The notes under the pieces are model-generated. The model had not been told where the DNA came from. It saw only the letters and a program-made list of their open reading frames with translations, and ran no database searches. From Lycorma delicatula (lineage: Eukaryota > Arthropoda > Insecta > Hemiptera > Fulgoridae), in assembly GCF_047948215.1 (NCBI RefSeq), contig NC_134467.1:32818520-32882519 (forward strand): DNA of 64,000 nucleotides, given 5' to 3'. This document shows positions 10,735 through 21,220 of the stretch, one piece after another. Within the stretch, counting starts at the first letter, position 1. Every line of letters begins with the position of its first letter. The translations under genes and the position numbers were made by a program.

Positions 10735-11460
10735 CGCTAAGACATATAGTTACATTATTACACGGCGTCATACCTATTGCTATTTTGGCAAGGGAGCGCC
10801 AGACGATCTACAGGAAACGACGAGCAGGCGAAAAACGGGATACCATGGCCAACGAGAAACGCACTCGCATGGCAAGAGATCTGGGACCACGACACCAAAG
10901 AACAATGGACCGCAAGGCTTATCCTCTCGGTCAGACCATGGACGAAGCGGTGGTATGGAGAGGTGGAGTACTACAAGACCCAGTTTTTAACGGGTCACTT
11001 GGTACTTCCGCGCTTAATTCCATGTCAAAGGAAAAGCGCCGTTCTCTGACTTCCTGTATTGCCCCGGTGTCCGGGACGACGCCGAGCACACCTTTTTCAA
11101 ATTTGCTCGTTGGGCGGCAAATCGAGGGACACTAGAGGCGGATTTCGAAGCGCTGAGCCCCCACAACGTGGTTGCGATGATGCTGCGTAACCAGAGCAGT
11201 TGGGAGAGTGTAGTCCGATTAATGGACAGCATTCTCAGCACCAAAAAGAGTGACCAGGGTAGTCCTGAAAATTAGATAGCAGCCTTCTCAGACTAGTAAA
11301 GGAGAACTTGGCCGGAAGTAATATAACGGTTCGGGGTCGAGTCCTAGTAAAAAGGGGGGTGGTTTTAGTCGGTTGTCTGCTGATTGTGATTGGATAATAC
11401 CATCAGTGGGAGCCCAACACTCCGTGCGTAAATGCATTTCCGCCTCCCTCCGAAAAAAAA
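10735..11460 (+). pseudogene. R1-like LINE, C-terminal end and 3' UTR
   Basis: The conceptual protein reads ...EIWDHDTKEQWTARLI, VEYYKTQFLTGH, then after a frameshift near 11000 CPGVRDDAEHTFFKFARW and PHNVVAMMLRNQSSWESVVR, ending at a stop near 11275. This order (WTHRLI, YYLTQFLTGHG, CxxC..DAEHTFF, ML..W..V) is the C-terminus of R1-clade non-LTR retrotransposons. It is 5' truncated and frame-broken, so inactive. About 185 bp of 3' UTR-like sequence follows, ending in an A-run near 11453-11460. Confidence 0.75.
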
Positions 11461-11604
11461 TTATCTTCAATGTTTCTACAGTAATAAATCGAATTTTTAA
11501 GAAATTTTTACGTTTGATAATTTCTCAATATCCTGTGGACGTACAGCGAATACGCGAAAATACTATTAAAAAATCAATTTATCCTGTCTAGTTCTATATA
11601 TACA

Positions 11605-11759
11605 CCGGCCTCTGTGGCCCGGGTAGTAGCGTCTCGGCCTTTCATCCGGAGGTCCCGGGTTCGAATCCCGGTCAGGCATGGCATTTTCACACCCTACAAA
11701 TCATTCATATCATCCTCTGAAGCAATATCTAAGACGGTGATCCCGAAGGTAAAAAGAAA
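11605..11759 (+). mobile_element. SINE-A with perfect 15-bp target duplication
   Basis: A short tRNA-derived SINE: GGCCTCTGTGGCCCGGGTAG (A-box region), then a perfect B box GGTTCGAATCC, then CAGGCATGGCATTTTCACAC and TCATCCTCTGAAGCAATATC. It lies between two identical copies of AGTTCTATATATACA (11590-11604 and 11760-11774). The intact duplication and consensus B box suggest a recent insertion. Only the SINE family is inferred; no active transcription can be shown. Confidence 0.9.
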
Positions 11760-11774
11760 AGTTCTATATATACA

Positions 11775-12920
11775 ATACAATAATTACCAGAACATTTACA
11801 ATCAAAATTACAACTAAAAATTCTACATTCAAGTTGACAGGTTATAAAGATTAGTGTGAAAATATTTTGATGATGAATTACACGGCAATACGCTGACGAT
11901 AAATTCAATACACATAATACAATCCAGACAGAGATGTTGATAAAACAACGAATTTACGCAACGGTCTCACGTAAACAACTGTTTTAATAAAGCAGTTTGA
12001 AACGACTGTCTCTTTCATGAGAGACGTTAACAACAACTTTCTCGTAAGTGACAATTTTATTAAAACATTACACACTACGATGTTTCTTCATTCTATTTAA
12101 GTTTTATTGTTATATCAAGAACTAAGATGTGTTTGTTTATTCCATTCATACTTTCGTTAGTTAATTTAAAATTTTAAAAATTTGTGAAATTTTAATTAAT
12201 ATAACATTTTAAAATACTATTTAGATATATTTGTTTCAATAAATTTCATTCAATTAAAAATACATATCCTAAAATTGTAACTGTCCGTAATATGCTGCTG
12301 TAAGTATAAGGCTAATGATTACGAAATTACAATTTTTATGTTGTTTTTAAAAGCAAAATTCATCTTTATTTCATTTCCAATTATCTCTAGTTTGTAAAAA
12401 CAGATATTTTTCCTTTAAACTTTCATAAAAATATCATGATCCGCGTTGACTTTTCTTCTTTACTCCTCGGCCCAAAACGAAGTTACGTCATTAGCGCTGG
12501 AACGCGATATGCTAAAAGTCAATTAAATATAATAATTAAAATTTAATCTAAAAGAACAAAACTACCATCTGACATACACCAAATGGCATAAATAGACCAA
12601 AAATATTTAACGAATACAATTTTTGAATCCAGATGTAAGGTCTTAAGAAATCGTAAGACATTTGATAACATAGATTTATTGTTCCCTTAAGTATTTCTGA
12701 TGTTAGCCCCAATTTTAAATTTCTGACCCAACGCCGTATCACCGACACAATCCAAGTATATTACACCGGTTGGCAGACGCAGGAACACAAACGGGTTGAT
12801 GTCTGAGTCATCAGATATCCATGGATGTGCCTAGTATGTCCTATTCGAAAACCAGGGTTATTCCTTGAAAAGCTCCAGGATGATAAAGTGTTCTTAACTA
12901 GATTATTTATTGATGGTAGC
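11775..12920. other. AT-rich interval, nothing identified
   Basis: Frames of 66-73 codons at 12548-12982 on the minus strand show no recognisable domain. No repeat ends were seen. Confidence 0.55.
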
Positions 12921-12933
12921 ATTCCATTCATTC

Positions 12934-13839
12934 TCCCTCTCTCACTCTCTCTCTCTCTTTTTAGTTTTGTCTCCGTGAACACCGTAAGATATTACTTCAG
13001 AGGATGAATGAAGATGTCTTGTACAGTCTCAGTTCAACCATTCCTGAATTGTATGGTTAATTGAAACCCAACCACCAAAGAGGCTGTGGGTAGAGAAGAA
13101 GCACCCAGTTCCTCTCAAGGCATAGCTACTTCCAAGACTACCTGTACCGTATGAGTAGGAGTAACACTAGATGCTGCTATGATTGTGGTAAGAAGAATAC
13201 GATCAAACATGTAGTGTTCTCCTGGATGACCTACATGATGGATCAAGGTGCAGTCAACGCGGACGATACCATAAATGTGAAGTTGAGTGATAGAGAAGGT
13301 TGGGGGAGGGTAACATCTGTGGTGACAGCCATTATTCGAAACAAGACAGCGGAGGAAGGAGACAGATAGGCCGGGAGTTAGTTAACTTATGGAACAGCAA
13401 CCGATACCGGGTGATTGTGGATGGCCAGCGTCGGGGGGTGGGCTCTTCGTACTCGTCGTTCGTCGATGATCCCTTGGGAACATCGCTCCGGCTATTCTAA
13501 TTTGGTGACAAGAGCGTCCGGGTGATTGCGTTGGAGCTGTGAACCTTATGAATTACATCCGGCCCCTGCGTGGCTAGAAATGGTTTTAGCGGGTGTGAGC
13601 CCCGCACTTGCAGTCAGAGAGGGCTTGACGACGGCTGGCAGAGCTTTTCCTTCCCCTACGGAATCCAAAAAAAAAAAAAAAAATCACCAAAGAACACCAG
13701 TTTTAGTATTAAAATCCGTGTAAAAATAACTGTCTTTACTAGAATAACTGTCTTTATTAGAATTTGAACCTTGGAATTCTCGACTTCGAAATCAATTGAT
13801 TTGCGATGACGAGTTAATCCTAGACCAACCCGGTGGGTT
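12934..13839 (-). mobile_element. SINE-B split by a LINE insertion
   Basis: The tail side (12934-13081, with a CT-rich tail at 12934-12960) and the head side (13694-13839, ending GACCAACCCGGTGGGTT) belong to one SINE-B copy. A 603-bp LINE fragment interrupts it. The SINE is flanked by ATTCCATTCATT (12921-12932) and ATTCCATTTATT (13840-13851), an 11/12 target duplication. The head also carries a short internal repeat of ACTGTCTTTA-type sequence. Confidence 0.85.
13082..13684 (+). pseudogene. R1-like LINE 3' end inserted in SINE-B
   Basis: The frame 13098-13369 reads FQDYLYRMSRSNTRCCYDCG, KKNTIKHVVFSW, and GWGRVTSVVTAIIRNKTAEE, matching the zinc-knuckle-like C-terminus of R1-type LINEs. A ~300-bp 3' UTR follows, then a poly(A) tail at about 13667-13684. 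Flanking CACCAAAGA repeats (13073-13081 and 13685-13693) are the insertion duplication. It is a 5'-truncated dead-on-arrival copy, different from the LINE at 10735. Confidence 0.8.
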
Positions 13840-13853
13840 ATTCCATTTATTTT

Positions 13854-14151
13854 ATCTTTCCTTTTTCATGTTTAGCCTCCGGTAACTTCCGTTCAAATAG
13901 CACTTCAGAGGATGATATGTATGAGTGTAAATGAAGTGTAGTCTTGAATATTCTCAGTTCGGCCATTCCTGAGATCTGTGGTTAATTGAAAAACCCAAAA
14001 CCACCAAAGAACACCGGTATCCACGATCTAGTATTCAAATCCGTGTAAAAATAACTGGCTTTACTAAGACTTGAACGCTGGAACTCTCAACTTTCAAATC
14101 AGCTAGCTGATATGGGAAGACGCGTTCACCACTAGGACCAACCCGGTGAGT
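13854..14151 (-). mobile_element. SINE-B, full length, inverted
   Basis: 298 bp from the tail (TTTAGCCTCCGGTAACTTCC) to the head (CCACTAGGACCAACCCGGTG). It is flanked by CATTTATTTT at 13844-13853 and 14152-14161. Its target duplication lies inside the right-hand target duplication of the neighbouring SINE-B, so it landed at the edge of the older copy. Confidence 0.9.
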
Positions 14152-14161
14152 CATTTATTTT

Positions 14162-14999
14162 GCCACTCATTACGAATCACACTCTTTAGAAAACAAATCA
14201 TTCGAAACAACGTGATTAGTGAAAGGAGGTAGCAAATAAGTCTCGTTGACCGCACCATCAGCACGCTCAAAGCAGTTGATATTTTACAAGGCTGTTTTAT
14301 CTTACGGTGAAAAGCAGAGTTTTTTTTTAAAGCTATCATTCCTTTTAAAAGGATTGTAGTCGCATCTCGTTTGCGTTTAAATAATTTTAAATATTTGACT
14401 GAAGTAATCAGTGATATAATTTTTTGGTCGACTTTTTATAAACGCAACATCCATCGAGCAAAATGATTTTTCATATTTAAAAAATCATGTAAAATATAGT
14501 GTATACGGTATATAAAGATGTTTGGGGTGCCGGTAAGCTGGTTTACACCTTTAGTAGGCGATCATTTAATACGCATTATGGATTTTTATGATCATTTCAT
14601 TAGTCACATCGGTTTCTGGGCATCCCTTCTGTTTATCATCTTGAACCTATATACGTCCATGTTAAATTTAACCACATGACATTTATACAATCGAAAAAGC
14701 AAAGAGAAAAATTCATTAAAATTAAATATAATATTTTTTGCGTGTTTGCAAAGTTTTTTATCTATTTTTAAAAAAAAATTTACTACATTGTCACAAAGAA
14801 TCATCAATTTAAAGCAAGCGCCTGAAATTATACAACACATAATCTAAAGGATCATACTTGATAAATATCTTAAGTCATTTCGTCATGCTTCCACTATATC
14901 TTTGTAAGAACTAATACTTTCCCTGAACTATCCTAGTAATAATTTAGGATACATCAATTGAAATTTAAAAAAAAAAATTAATTAAAGTAACTATATATA
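14162..14999. other. AT-rich interval, nothing identified
   Basis: No recognisable coding region, RNA gene or repeat terminus. Confidence 0.55.
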
Positions 15000-15085
15000 T
15001 CTATATATATAAAAAAATGTTAAGTTCGTTTGTGAACGGCTTCAAAAACTCAAAATGTTCTGCACCGATTGAGCTCAAATTTTAG

Positions 15086-15628
15086 CACGATATATAACCC
15101 GAATCAAAAATTGTTCTCATCTATTTTTAATAAATCTATCTATCTATTTTTTATTTGTCCATTTTTAATTTGGAAATATAAACAAGGGAAAACCAATCAG
15201 ATCAATGCAAGATGGCCGCTGTCAAACACAACGACCAAATTTCTTTGAATTATATTTAACATCTAAAACAATTGTATTTTATTAAAAAAAAACTAAAAAA
15301 ACACGATATATAACCCGCATCAAAGACTGTTTTCATCTATTTTTAATAAATCTATCTATCTATTTAAATTTGTACATTTTTAATTTGGAAATATAAACAA
15401 AGGAAAACGAATCAGATCAATGCAAGATGGCCGCTGTCAAACACAACGACCAAATTTCTTTGAATTATATTTAACAGCTAAAACATTTGTATTTTATTAA
15501 AAAAAAAAAAAAAACACGATATATAACCCGCATCAAAGACTGTTTTCATCTATTTTTAATAAATCTATCTATCTATTTTTAATTTGGAAATATAAACAAA
15601 GGGAAACCAATCAGCTCAACGCAAGATG
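15086..15628 (+). repeat. ~215-bp tandem repeat in Helitron 5' region, 2.5 copies
   Basis: CACGATATATAACCCG starts at 15086, 15302 and 15515 (periods 216 and 213). Each unit continues with AATAAATCTATCTATCTATT and, in full copies, CAAGATGGCCGCTGTCAAAC. The single-copy state is seen in the Helitron at 6435-8523. Confidence 0.85.
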
Positions 15629-15635
15629 GCCAAAA

Positions 15636-16130
15636 ATTATCAGGAAATTATATTCGTCTAGACGTCTCATCGACTGGCAGCTGTCCGTTTCCAACGTCCA
15701 GTAACTGTCGTGAGAATACCTCAACTGATGGATCATTCAGCAACTGGACACGCATATTCGTAGTCAACTACACTGTACGTACGTGTCGCCACAGTGTTGA
15801 ATATTTCAGGCAAGCGTTTATTTCGTCTGCTGGTATCGATCGAGAAATTACAGGAAATGTTTGCCTAAAATCTCCTGCGAGCAATATCAAAGCATTCCCG
15901 AACGGTTGAACGTTTCCTCGCAAATCTCGTAACGATCGATCAAGAGCTTTAAGCAATTTTTTATGTGCCATCGTGCATTCATCCCAAACAATGAGTTTAC
16001 ATTTTTATAATACTTTTCCCATACAGGATGCTTTGGAAATCTGCACGTGGGAATCTCGATGATTTGATGTTTAATGGCGATTTCAGAGCTGAATGCGCAG
16101 TCCTTCCACCTGGTAACAATGTCGCAGCTA
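15636..16130 (-). pseudogene. PIF1-like Helitron helicase fragment
   Basis: The minus-strand frame 15971-15768 contains LKALDRSLRDLRGNVQPFGN and ILLAGDFRQTFPVISRSIPA, nearly the same as the helicase motif III region at 7353-7706. The upstream part (KLIVWDEC-type region) is broken by frameshifts. It is inactive, and inverted with respect to the 5' end that precedes it. Confidence 0.85.
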
Positions 16131-16230
16131 TTATCTGATGTTTGATTTATATATATATATATCAAATAAAAAATTTGAGCTCAATCGGTGCAGAACATTT
16201 TGAGTTTTTGAATCTTTCACAAACGTACTT

Positions 16231-16367
16231 TCTTTTCCTGGTTAGCCTCCGGTAACTACCGTTTAGATAATTCTTCGGAGGATGAATGAGGACGATATGT
16301 ATGAGTGTAAAGAAATGTAGTCTTGTTACATTCTCAGTTCGATCATTCCTGAGATGTGTGGTACTTA
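16231..16367 (-). mobile_element. SINE-B, 5'-truncated, inside Helitron
   Basis: Contains only the 3' half of the SINE (TTAGCCTCCGGTAACTACCG to GATCATTCCTGAGATGTGTGG). Flanked by a perfect 12-bp repeat ACAAACGTACTT at 16219-16230 and 16368-16379, both derived from the Helitron 5' end. Target-site duplication together with 5' truncation indicates LINE-driven insertion. Confidence 0.9.
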
Positions 16368-16389
16368 ACAAACGTACTTAACATTATAT

Positions 16390-16396
<7 letters not shown>

Positions 16397-16428
<32 letters not shown>
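16397..16428. repeat. (TA)n microsatellite
   Basis: An uninterrupted TA run right beside the Helitron composite. Confidence 0.85.
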
Positions 16429-16431
<3 letters not shown>

Positions 16432-16633
16432 GTTGAATTTATATATTTAAAATTTTCGTGAAATGATTTCTTTTAACATAGTTAAATTTATATGTAAAAT
16501 AAAAAAAAGGTAAGAAGCGTTGTTTTAATTCTACATTAGGTTAACTAAGCCGGTCATAACCAGTACGTTTTGTTGCTGCTGTATTGTTTGGTAGCGCTAT
16601 TGTGTGTAGTTAATGAACATTACGTAAACAATT

Positions 16634-16690
16634 TTCTCTAACTCTCTCTCTCTCTCTCTCTCTCTCACTCACTCACACTCTCTCTCTTTT
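16634..16690. repeat. (CT)n-rich microsatellite
   Basis: CTCTCT runs interspersed with CACTCA. Confidence 0.85.
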
Positions 16691-16757
16691 CATTCAACTT
16701 TAGATTTACGAATAAAATATGGGTGATTAATTACTTTAGAGTAAAGAATTACAATTA

Positions 16758-16761
<4 letters not shown>

Positions 16762-16800
<39 letters not shown>

Positions 16801-16804
16801 TATT
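16762..16804. repeat. (TA)n microsatellite with possible Helitron-type end
   Basis: A TA run is followed by TTACTAGCTGCCGAGGCG. Read on the minus strand this ends CGGCAGCTAGTAA, which resembles a Helitron 3' CTAG-T end. Weak evidence; no element body was recognised. Confidence 0.35.
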
Positions 16805-17154
16805 ACTAGCTGCCGAGGCGTGCTTAGGTCCTCCAAGTGGTTTGTCCTGGAGGAAAGCGTCTCGGAATGGGATTATTAAGTGTGTAAAATTGATTAAATT
16901 TTGTATAAAACAATTCTATTTTGAATGATGAAAACTGATATAAAAAAAGTTAAATTAGAAATTTATACTAACGAATCGGGATTTTCCGCTAGTAATCGGT
17001 ACATTCCGGTGCTAACCTAAGGGGGAGACGGACACAAGCAAAAACCCACTTACAAATGCCCTTTGGTAAAATAAAAAAAATATACATTTATATACATATA
17101 TATAAATGTAATTTACACATTTATATATATATATATAAAACTGTGAAAGACCGA

Positions 17155-17305
17155 AAATAGAGAACATCAATATTCTCCGATGAATGTCGATACATACCAA
17201 ATACGTCGGTGAAAAACTGAAATATTTGTTTATTCAGTCCTTCGCCACTATATGTCGACAAACATAGATAAGCTACGGTGGGCGTCAAAACGAAAACTAG
17301 AAATT
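17155..17305 (+). repeat. dispersed repeat family F, copy 1
   Basis: Shares with 27955-28105 the landmarks TGAATGTCGATA, TTTGTTTATTC, CCTTCGCC, TATATGTCGA and AAAACTAGAAA, in the same order and strand. Non-coding, class unknown. Confidence 0.7.
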
Positions 17306-17573
17306 AAAAAACATCTCCCACTACGAATCTGCAATGTAAATAGATTACGAAAAACCCTGTAAAAAATGAAGTTTATTTTAAAGTAAACATAACCTACGCT
17401 TGCTAACCTCGTTTAATTAACGTTAAACATACAAATTATATATCATGTTATTTAACATAGGAGGCGATTAATCAAATTCATGGCATGTATGAAAAAATTT
17501 AATCAAATTATCATAATTTTATAAATAGAAAGATCCAATCATGATATACATATTATGTTAACTACACGGATGA

Positions 17574-17723
17574 GTCGGCCTCCATGGCGTGAGTGGTAGC
17601 CTTTCATCGGGAGTTACCGGGTTTGAATCCCGGTCAGGTATGGATGGCATTTTCACACGATACTTTGCCCTCATCTCATCCTCTGAAGTATGCCTAACGG
17701 TGGTGAACCTGGAGGTTAAAAAA
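17574..17723 (+). mobile_element. SINE-A
   Basis: TCGGCCTCCATGGCGTGAGT head, B box GGTTTGAATCC, body GGCATTTTCACACGATACTT and CATCTCATCCTCTGAAGTAT, tail GGAGGTTAAAAA. Flanked by similar AACTACAcgGATGA and AACTACAttGATGA (17560-17573, 17724-17737), a slightly mutated target duplication. Confidence 0.85.
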
Positions 17724-17944
17724 AACTACATTGATGAAAGATAACGATACAAATAAATGGTTAGATCGTTTGCCTTTTGTCTAATTTTTTTTTATAAAAA
17801 TATTTTTTAGTAAAAATTCACAATGTATCTTGAATGCGATGAATTTGATTAATCGCTTCTAATATCAGAGAATAACATATTTAATGTTAATTAGATGAGA
17901 TTAGCGATCGAAACGGAACATCGATTATTTTTGGTTTAAATTTA

Positions 17945-17985
17945 AACTTCTTTGTATGAAATAAAGGAAGCATTGTGACGATCAC
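17945..17985 (+). repeat. short tip of repeat family Q
   Basis: GAAATAAAGGAAGCATTGTGACGATCAC matches in pieces the outer tip of family Q (see 34540-35035). The rest of the repeat is absent. Confidence 0.5.
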
Positions 17986-18548
17986 AATTTACACTTCTAG
18001 CCCTGATGGACTTTATCAGAGATCGTCATTTAGACTCTCTAAACTATTTAAACACAACACCGTCATCAGCTTGACCTATGTCAGGATGCAAACGCCTCGG
18101 CAGATATTTCCATTATTGTATTTACACAACCCCATTCAATCACGACCACCTACTATAACTTACAGCCCTCAATATCGAATTAACCGCGGAAGCGCGATCC
18201 ACGCGGCTTCCTCTAACACCGAAAAACCCTTCCTATTTATAATTTCAATTAGTATTAGACTATGCACAGAGTTCATTACTTGATTGACTCTTTAAAAACC
18301 AAAATTTATTATTTTCATACCAATAAAACAAAAGTGAAGATCGCAACAACGAAATTTTTTTCCTAAAATTCAATTTCCTCAAACTCCTTTTGATTTAGTT
18401 AAAAATCAAGAAGTTGGGTGAGATATTGATTTCGTTCTCAAAAGTGGTGACCAGAGCAAAGGATATGTCTTCATTAGAGGCTTATTACATTTGTGAACCT
18501 ATATATTGACACTTCAATTCGCTATTCTATCTTTCACCAAGAAGACTT
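17986..18548. other. no identified feature
   Basis: A 102-codon frame at 17975-18283 has no recognisable domain and is probably chance. Confidence 0.5.
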
Positions 18549-18695
18549 CGGCTACCGGCCCTGTGGCGCGAGTGGCAGCGTTTCATTCGAACGTCCCGGG
18601 TTCTAATCCTGGTCAGGGTTGGCATTTTAACAGGATTTTTTCCCGTCATCTCATCCTCTGAAGCAATATCTAACGGTGATCTCGGAGGGGGTACG
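18549..18695 (+). mobile_element. SINE-A
   Basis: GGCCCTGTGGCGCGAGTGGC head, B box GGTTCTAATCC, GTTGGCATTTTAACAGG, CATCTCATCCTCTGAAGCAA. Some divergence from the other copies; no clear target duplication seen. Confidence 0.85.
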
Positions 18696-18848
18696 TCTGT
18701 GCCCATCAAGTGCTCCAACACGATAAAGGCAAACGGCATTTTGAGAACTGCAGATAAAGCCGCTTAAGGTAAGGAACTGCCCGGTTAGTGGTCTACCGGA
18801 ATAGTCCAAGAGGGGATTTTTTACAAATCAATTTTTTAGTAAAAGCTC

Positions 18849-18995
18849 TTCTTTGGTAGTTGTGTTTCAATTAACCAAAGATTTCAGGAATGGTTGACCT
18901 GAGATTACACAAGACTGCACTTCATTTATAGTCAAACAAATCATCGTCTGAAATAATACGTTACAATGGTTCCGAAAGCTAATACGAAAAAGGCC
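18849..18995 (+). mobile_element. SINE-B fragment (3' half)
   Basis: TTCTTTGGTAGTTGTGTTTC, AATTAACCAAAGATTTCAGG, then GAAAGCTAATACGAAAAAGG. The tRNA-like head is missing. Confidence 0.75.
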
Positions 18996-19186
18996 TATTA
19001 GTATTATTTTTATTATTATTATTTTTGCGGTATAATATTTATTTTAGATAAATATTAAAAAATACGTAAATGAATTAAAATTCACTTGGTTTAAATATAC
19101 GTAACGGTGATTTATAAATTCTTACATAGAATAACATAGGAAGAGATGACACGTACAACAAAAATTCATAATGTGTTATGTGTTAT

Positions 19187-19195
19187 TTACCGATA

Positions 19196-19249
<54 letters not shown>

Positions 19250-19258
19250 TATCGGTAA
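19187..19258. repeat. perfect 72-bp palindrome around (TA)22
   Basis: TTACCGATAATACA at 19187-19200 is followed by (TA)22 and then its exact reverse complement TGTATTATCGGTAA at 19245-19258. The whole 72 bp is self-complementary. A further TA run follows at 19261-19282. Confidence 0.95.
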
Positions 19259-19285
19259 TGTATATATATATATATATATATTAGA

Positions 19286-19749
19286 TACTGGTATTAAAAG
19301 AAAGTTAAAATCTAACAGGTTGTTTAATAAATATTAAGTATATAAAGCACATACATATGCGTGCCTAGCATATTTTGGGAATTTTCATTTAATATTATAA
19401 AATATTCCTTGTGGCTGCATTCCACTAAAATATTGTAAATATTTTAACAGCTTTTCCTATGCACCCTATAACAAAGAAAAGTTCCAAATGTCGCATTCGT
19501 TATCTTTGATAGTAGTGTAATCAATATTATTTTTTTTTAAATTAATTATTAATTAAAAACGTTTAAATAAATTTCATATCATTTCTTTTATGATAACCTT
19601 TTACTTTGTTTATAATATTTCTGTTAAATTAAACCTGTTTATTTAATTTAATTCCGAATTTTTATGTTAAAAATTAAGATAATTTCTTTTTCATTTCAAA
19701 AAAGTTAACCAAGTATTGCATAACTTTCCTGGCTCGATCAAAAATTACT
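19286..19749. other. AT-rich interval, nothing identified
   Basis: No recognisable feature. Confidence 0.5.
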
Positions 19750-19968
19750 ATTGTACTAGACTAACCCATTATGGATAAACTTGTCGTCGGAAAATCAGCT
19801 GATTTTCGAAGTTGAGAGTTACAAAGTTCAAATTCTAGTAAACTTCGTTTGCTTTTATATACATTTGAATTCATAGACGGTGTTCTTTGGTGGTTGGATT
19901 TCAATTAAACCACACGTCTCATGAATGGTCGATCTAGGTCTGTTCAAGACTACACATTTATCGGAACA
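19750..19968 (+). mobile_element. SINE-B, old and diverged
   Basis: TGTACTAGACTAACCCATTA (head), GGAAAATCAGCTGATTTTCG, GTTCAAATTCTAGTAAACTT, TTCTTTGGTGGTTGGATTTC, CACGTCTCATGAATGGTCGA. Order agrees with the full copy, but substitutions are numerous and the 3' tail is lost. Confidence 0.8.
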
Positions 19969-20091
19969 CTTTAACTTAAATAGTAGACTGTGTACAGATG
20001 TGTCTAAGCTTCTCTCCAGAATACTGTTGACGTCATGTCACTGTGCTGTTACTACGTAACTTGGTATTACGTAAATAAATAAATATACCAC

Positions 20092-20313
<222 letters not shown>

Positions 20314-20382
20314 TACAGCGTTATTAGAAGGGGAATGTAAGAAACGAGACACTTAACTACAAAAAGGGAAAAATATTATTCA

Positions 20383-20830
20383 TGAGCCCTTAGTTGAATC
20401 CCAAAAAATATTTTTACCTCCTCTCACTATCAAGCTACGACTAATGAAAAATTTTGTAAAAGCAATAAAGAAGGATAATCCCGGATTTTTGTACATCAGG
20501 CAGAAATTTCCGAATGTAAATGAAGGAAAAATTAAATAAGAAATATTTGTTGGCCCTCAAATAAGAGAATTGGTCAAAGATGATGTATACTCGATGTTAA
20601 ATAATGTAGAAAATACAGCTTGGACATCATTCCAAGACATTTACAAAAGTTTTCTCGGCAAACAAAAATCCGACAATTACCACAATATTTTTAATCAACT
20701 TCTTACTTTATATACAGAGCCATGTAATATATCTTTGAAAATACATTTCCTCCACTCATAACAGGATTTTTTCCCGGACAACCTCGAAAACGTACGTGAC
20801 TAACACGGTGAACAATTCCACCAAAATATT
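20383..20830 (+). pseudogene. decayed ORF of a widespread arthropod repeat protein
   Basis: One reading frame gives SQKIFLPPLTIKLRLMKNFV, GFLYIRQKFPNVNEGKIK, stop, EIFVGPQIRELVKDDVYSML, AWTSFQDIYKSFLGKQKSDN, CNISLKIHFLHS, stop, QDFFPDNLENVRD, stop, HGEQFHQNIS. I recognise this order (LPPLHIKLGLMKNFVKA, FVGPQIREL, FLGNHKAENY, CNMSLKIHFLHSHLDFFP, DEHGERFHQDI) as a conserved, unnamed protein found in many copies in insect and other invertebrate genomes, presumably carried by a mobile element. Three in-frame stops (the first at 20536) make it dead. Homology is from memory and not searched. Confidence 0.6.
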
Positions 20831-21142
20831 TCAGTCAGTCGATCGACCGTAAAAACGAAATTTCTTTCTGTGTAATTTACATTAGTATAGTTTGTATAGG
20901 ACCACCACACCTGTGCGAATTAAATACGGTATGTGCGCGCGATTTTTTTAGAATAATTATATTAAGTAAACGAAAATATATGTTTAAATAAAATGATAAA
21001 TATTTTAAATTAAGTTGTGTGTTTAAGGAGTACATCAGAAACAACCCGCAGTTGTAAGTTTTATTTTTGCTTGATATTGTCACATATTTTTAAATCTTGT
21101 GCGTGGGATATGGAAATAGAATTTTATCGCGTATGAAAAATG

Positions 21143-21220
21143 TCATGCCTGACCAGGATTTAAACCTGGGACCTCCGAATAAAAGGTAGAGACTGTTTCA
21201 TTCCGCCAAGGAGGTTTTCA
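21143..21220 (-). mobile_element. SINE-A fragment, inverted
   Basis: On the minus strand: CTCCTTGGCGGAATGAAACA, then GGAGGTCCCAGGTTTAAATC and CTGGTCAGGCATGACAT. Only the tRNA-like head survives. Confidence 0.75.

Larger units (their letters stand above)
15000..16400. mobile_element. head-to-head Helitron composite
   Basis: The plus-strand 5' end of the 6435-8523 Helitron family starts at 15000 (TCTATATATAT, then ATGTTAAGTTCGTTTGTG) and runs to about 15635. From about 15636 the sequence switches to the helicase region in the opposite orientation and finishes at 16165-16390 with the same 5' end inverted (TTTGAGCTCAATCGGTGCAG). Both outer ends are therefore 5' ends, and no CTAG/hairpin 3' end is present. 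A SINE-B fragment is inserted in the right-hand 5' end. Confidence 0.75.

Noticed and set aside
11650..11680. tRNA gene
   Set aside because: The A and B boxes belong to SINE-A: the anticodon arm and acceptor stem are not formed and the block has SINE-type target duplications.
15086..15628. CRISPR-like array
   Set aside because: Units are direct 215-bp repeats without unique spacers, inside a eukaryotic Helitron.
17975..18283. 102-codon plus frame
   Set aside because: No domain, no neighbouring gene signals; length is unremarkable for this much sequence.
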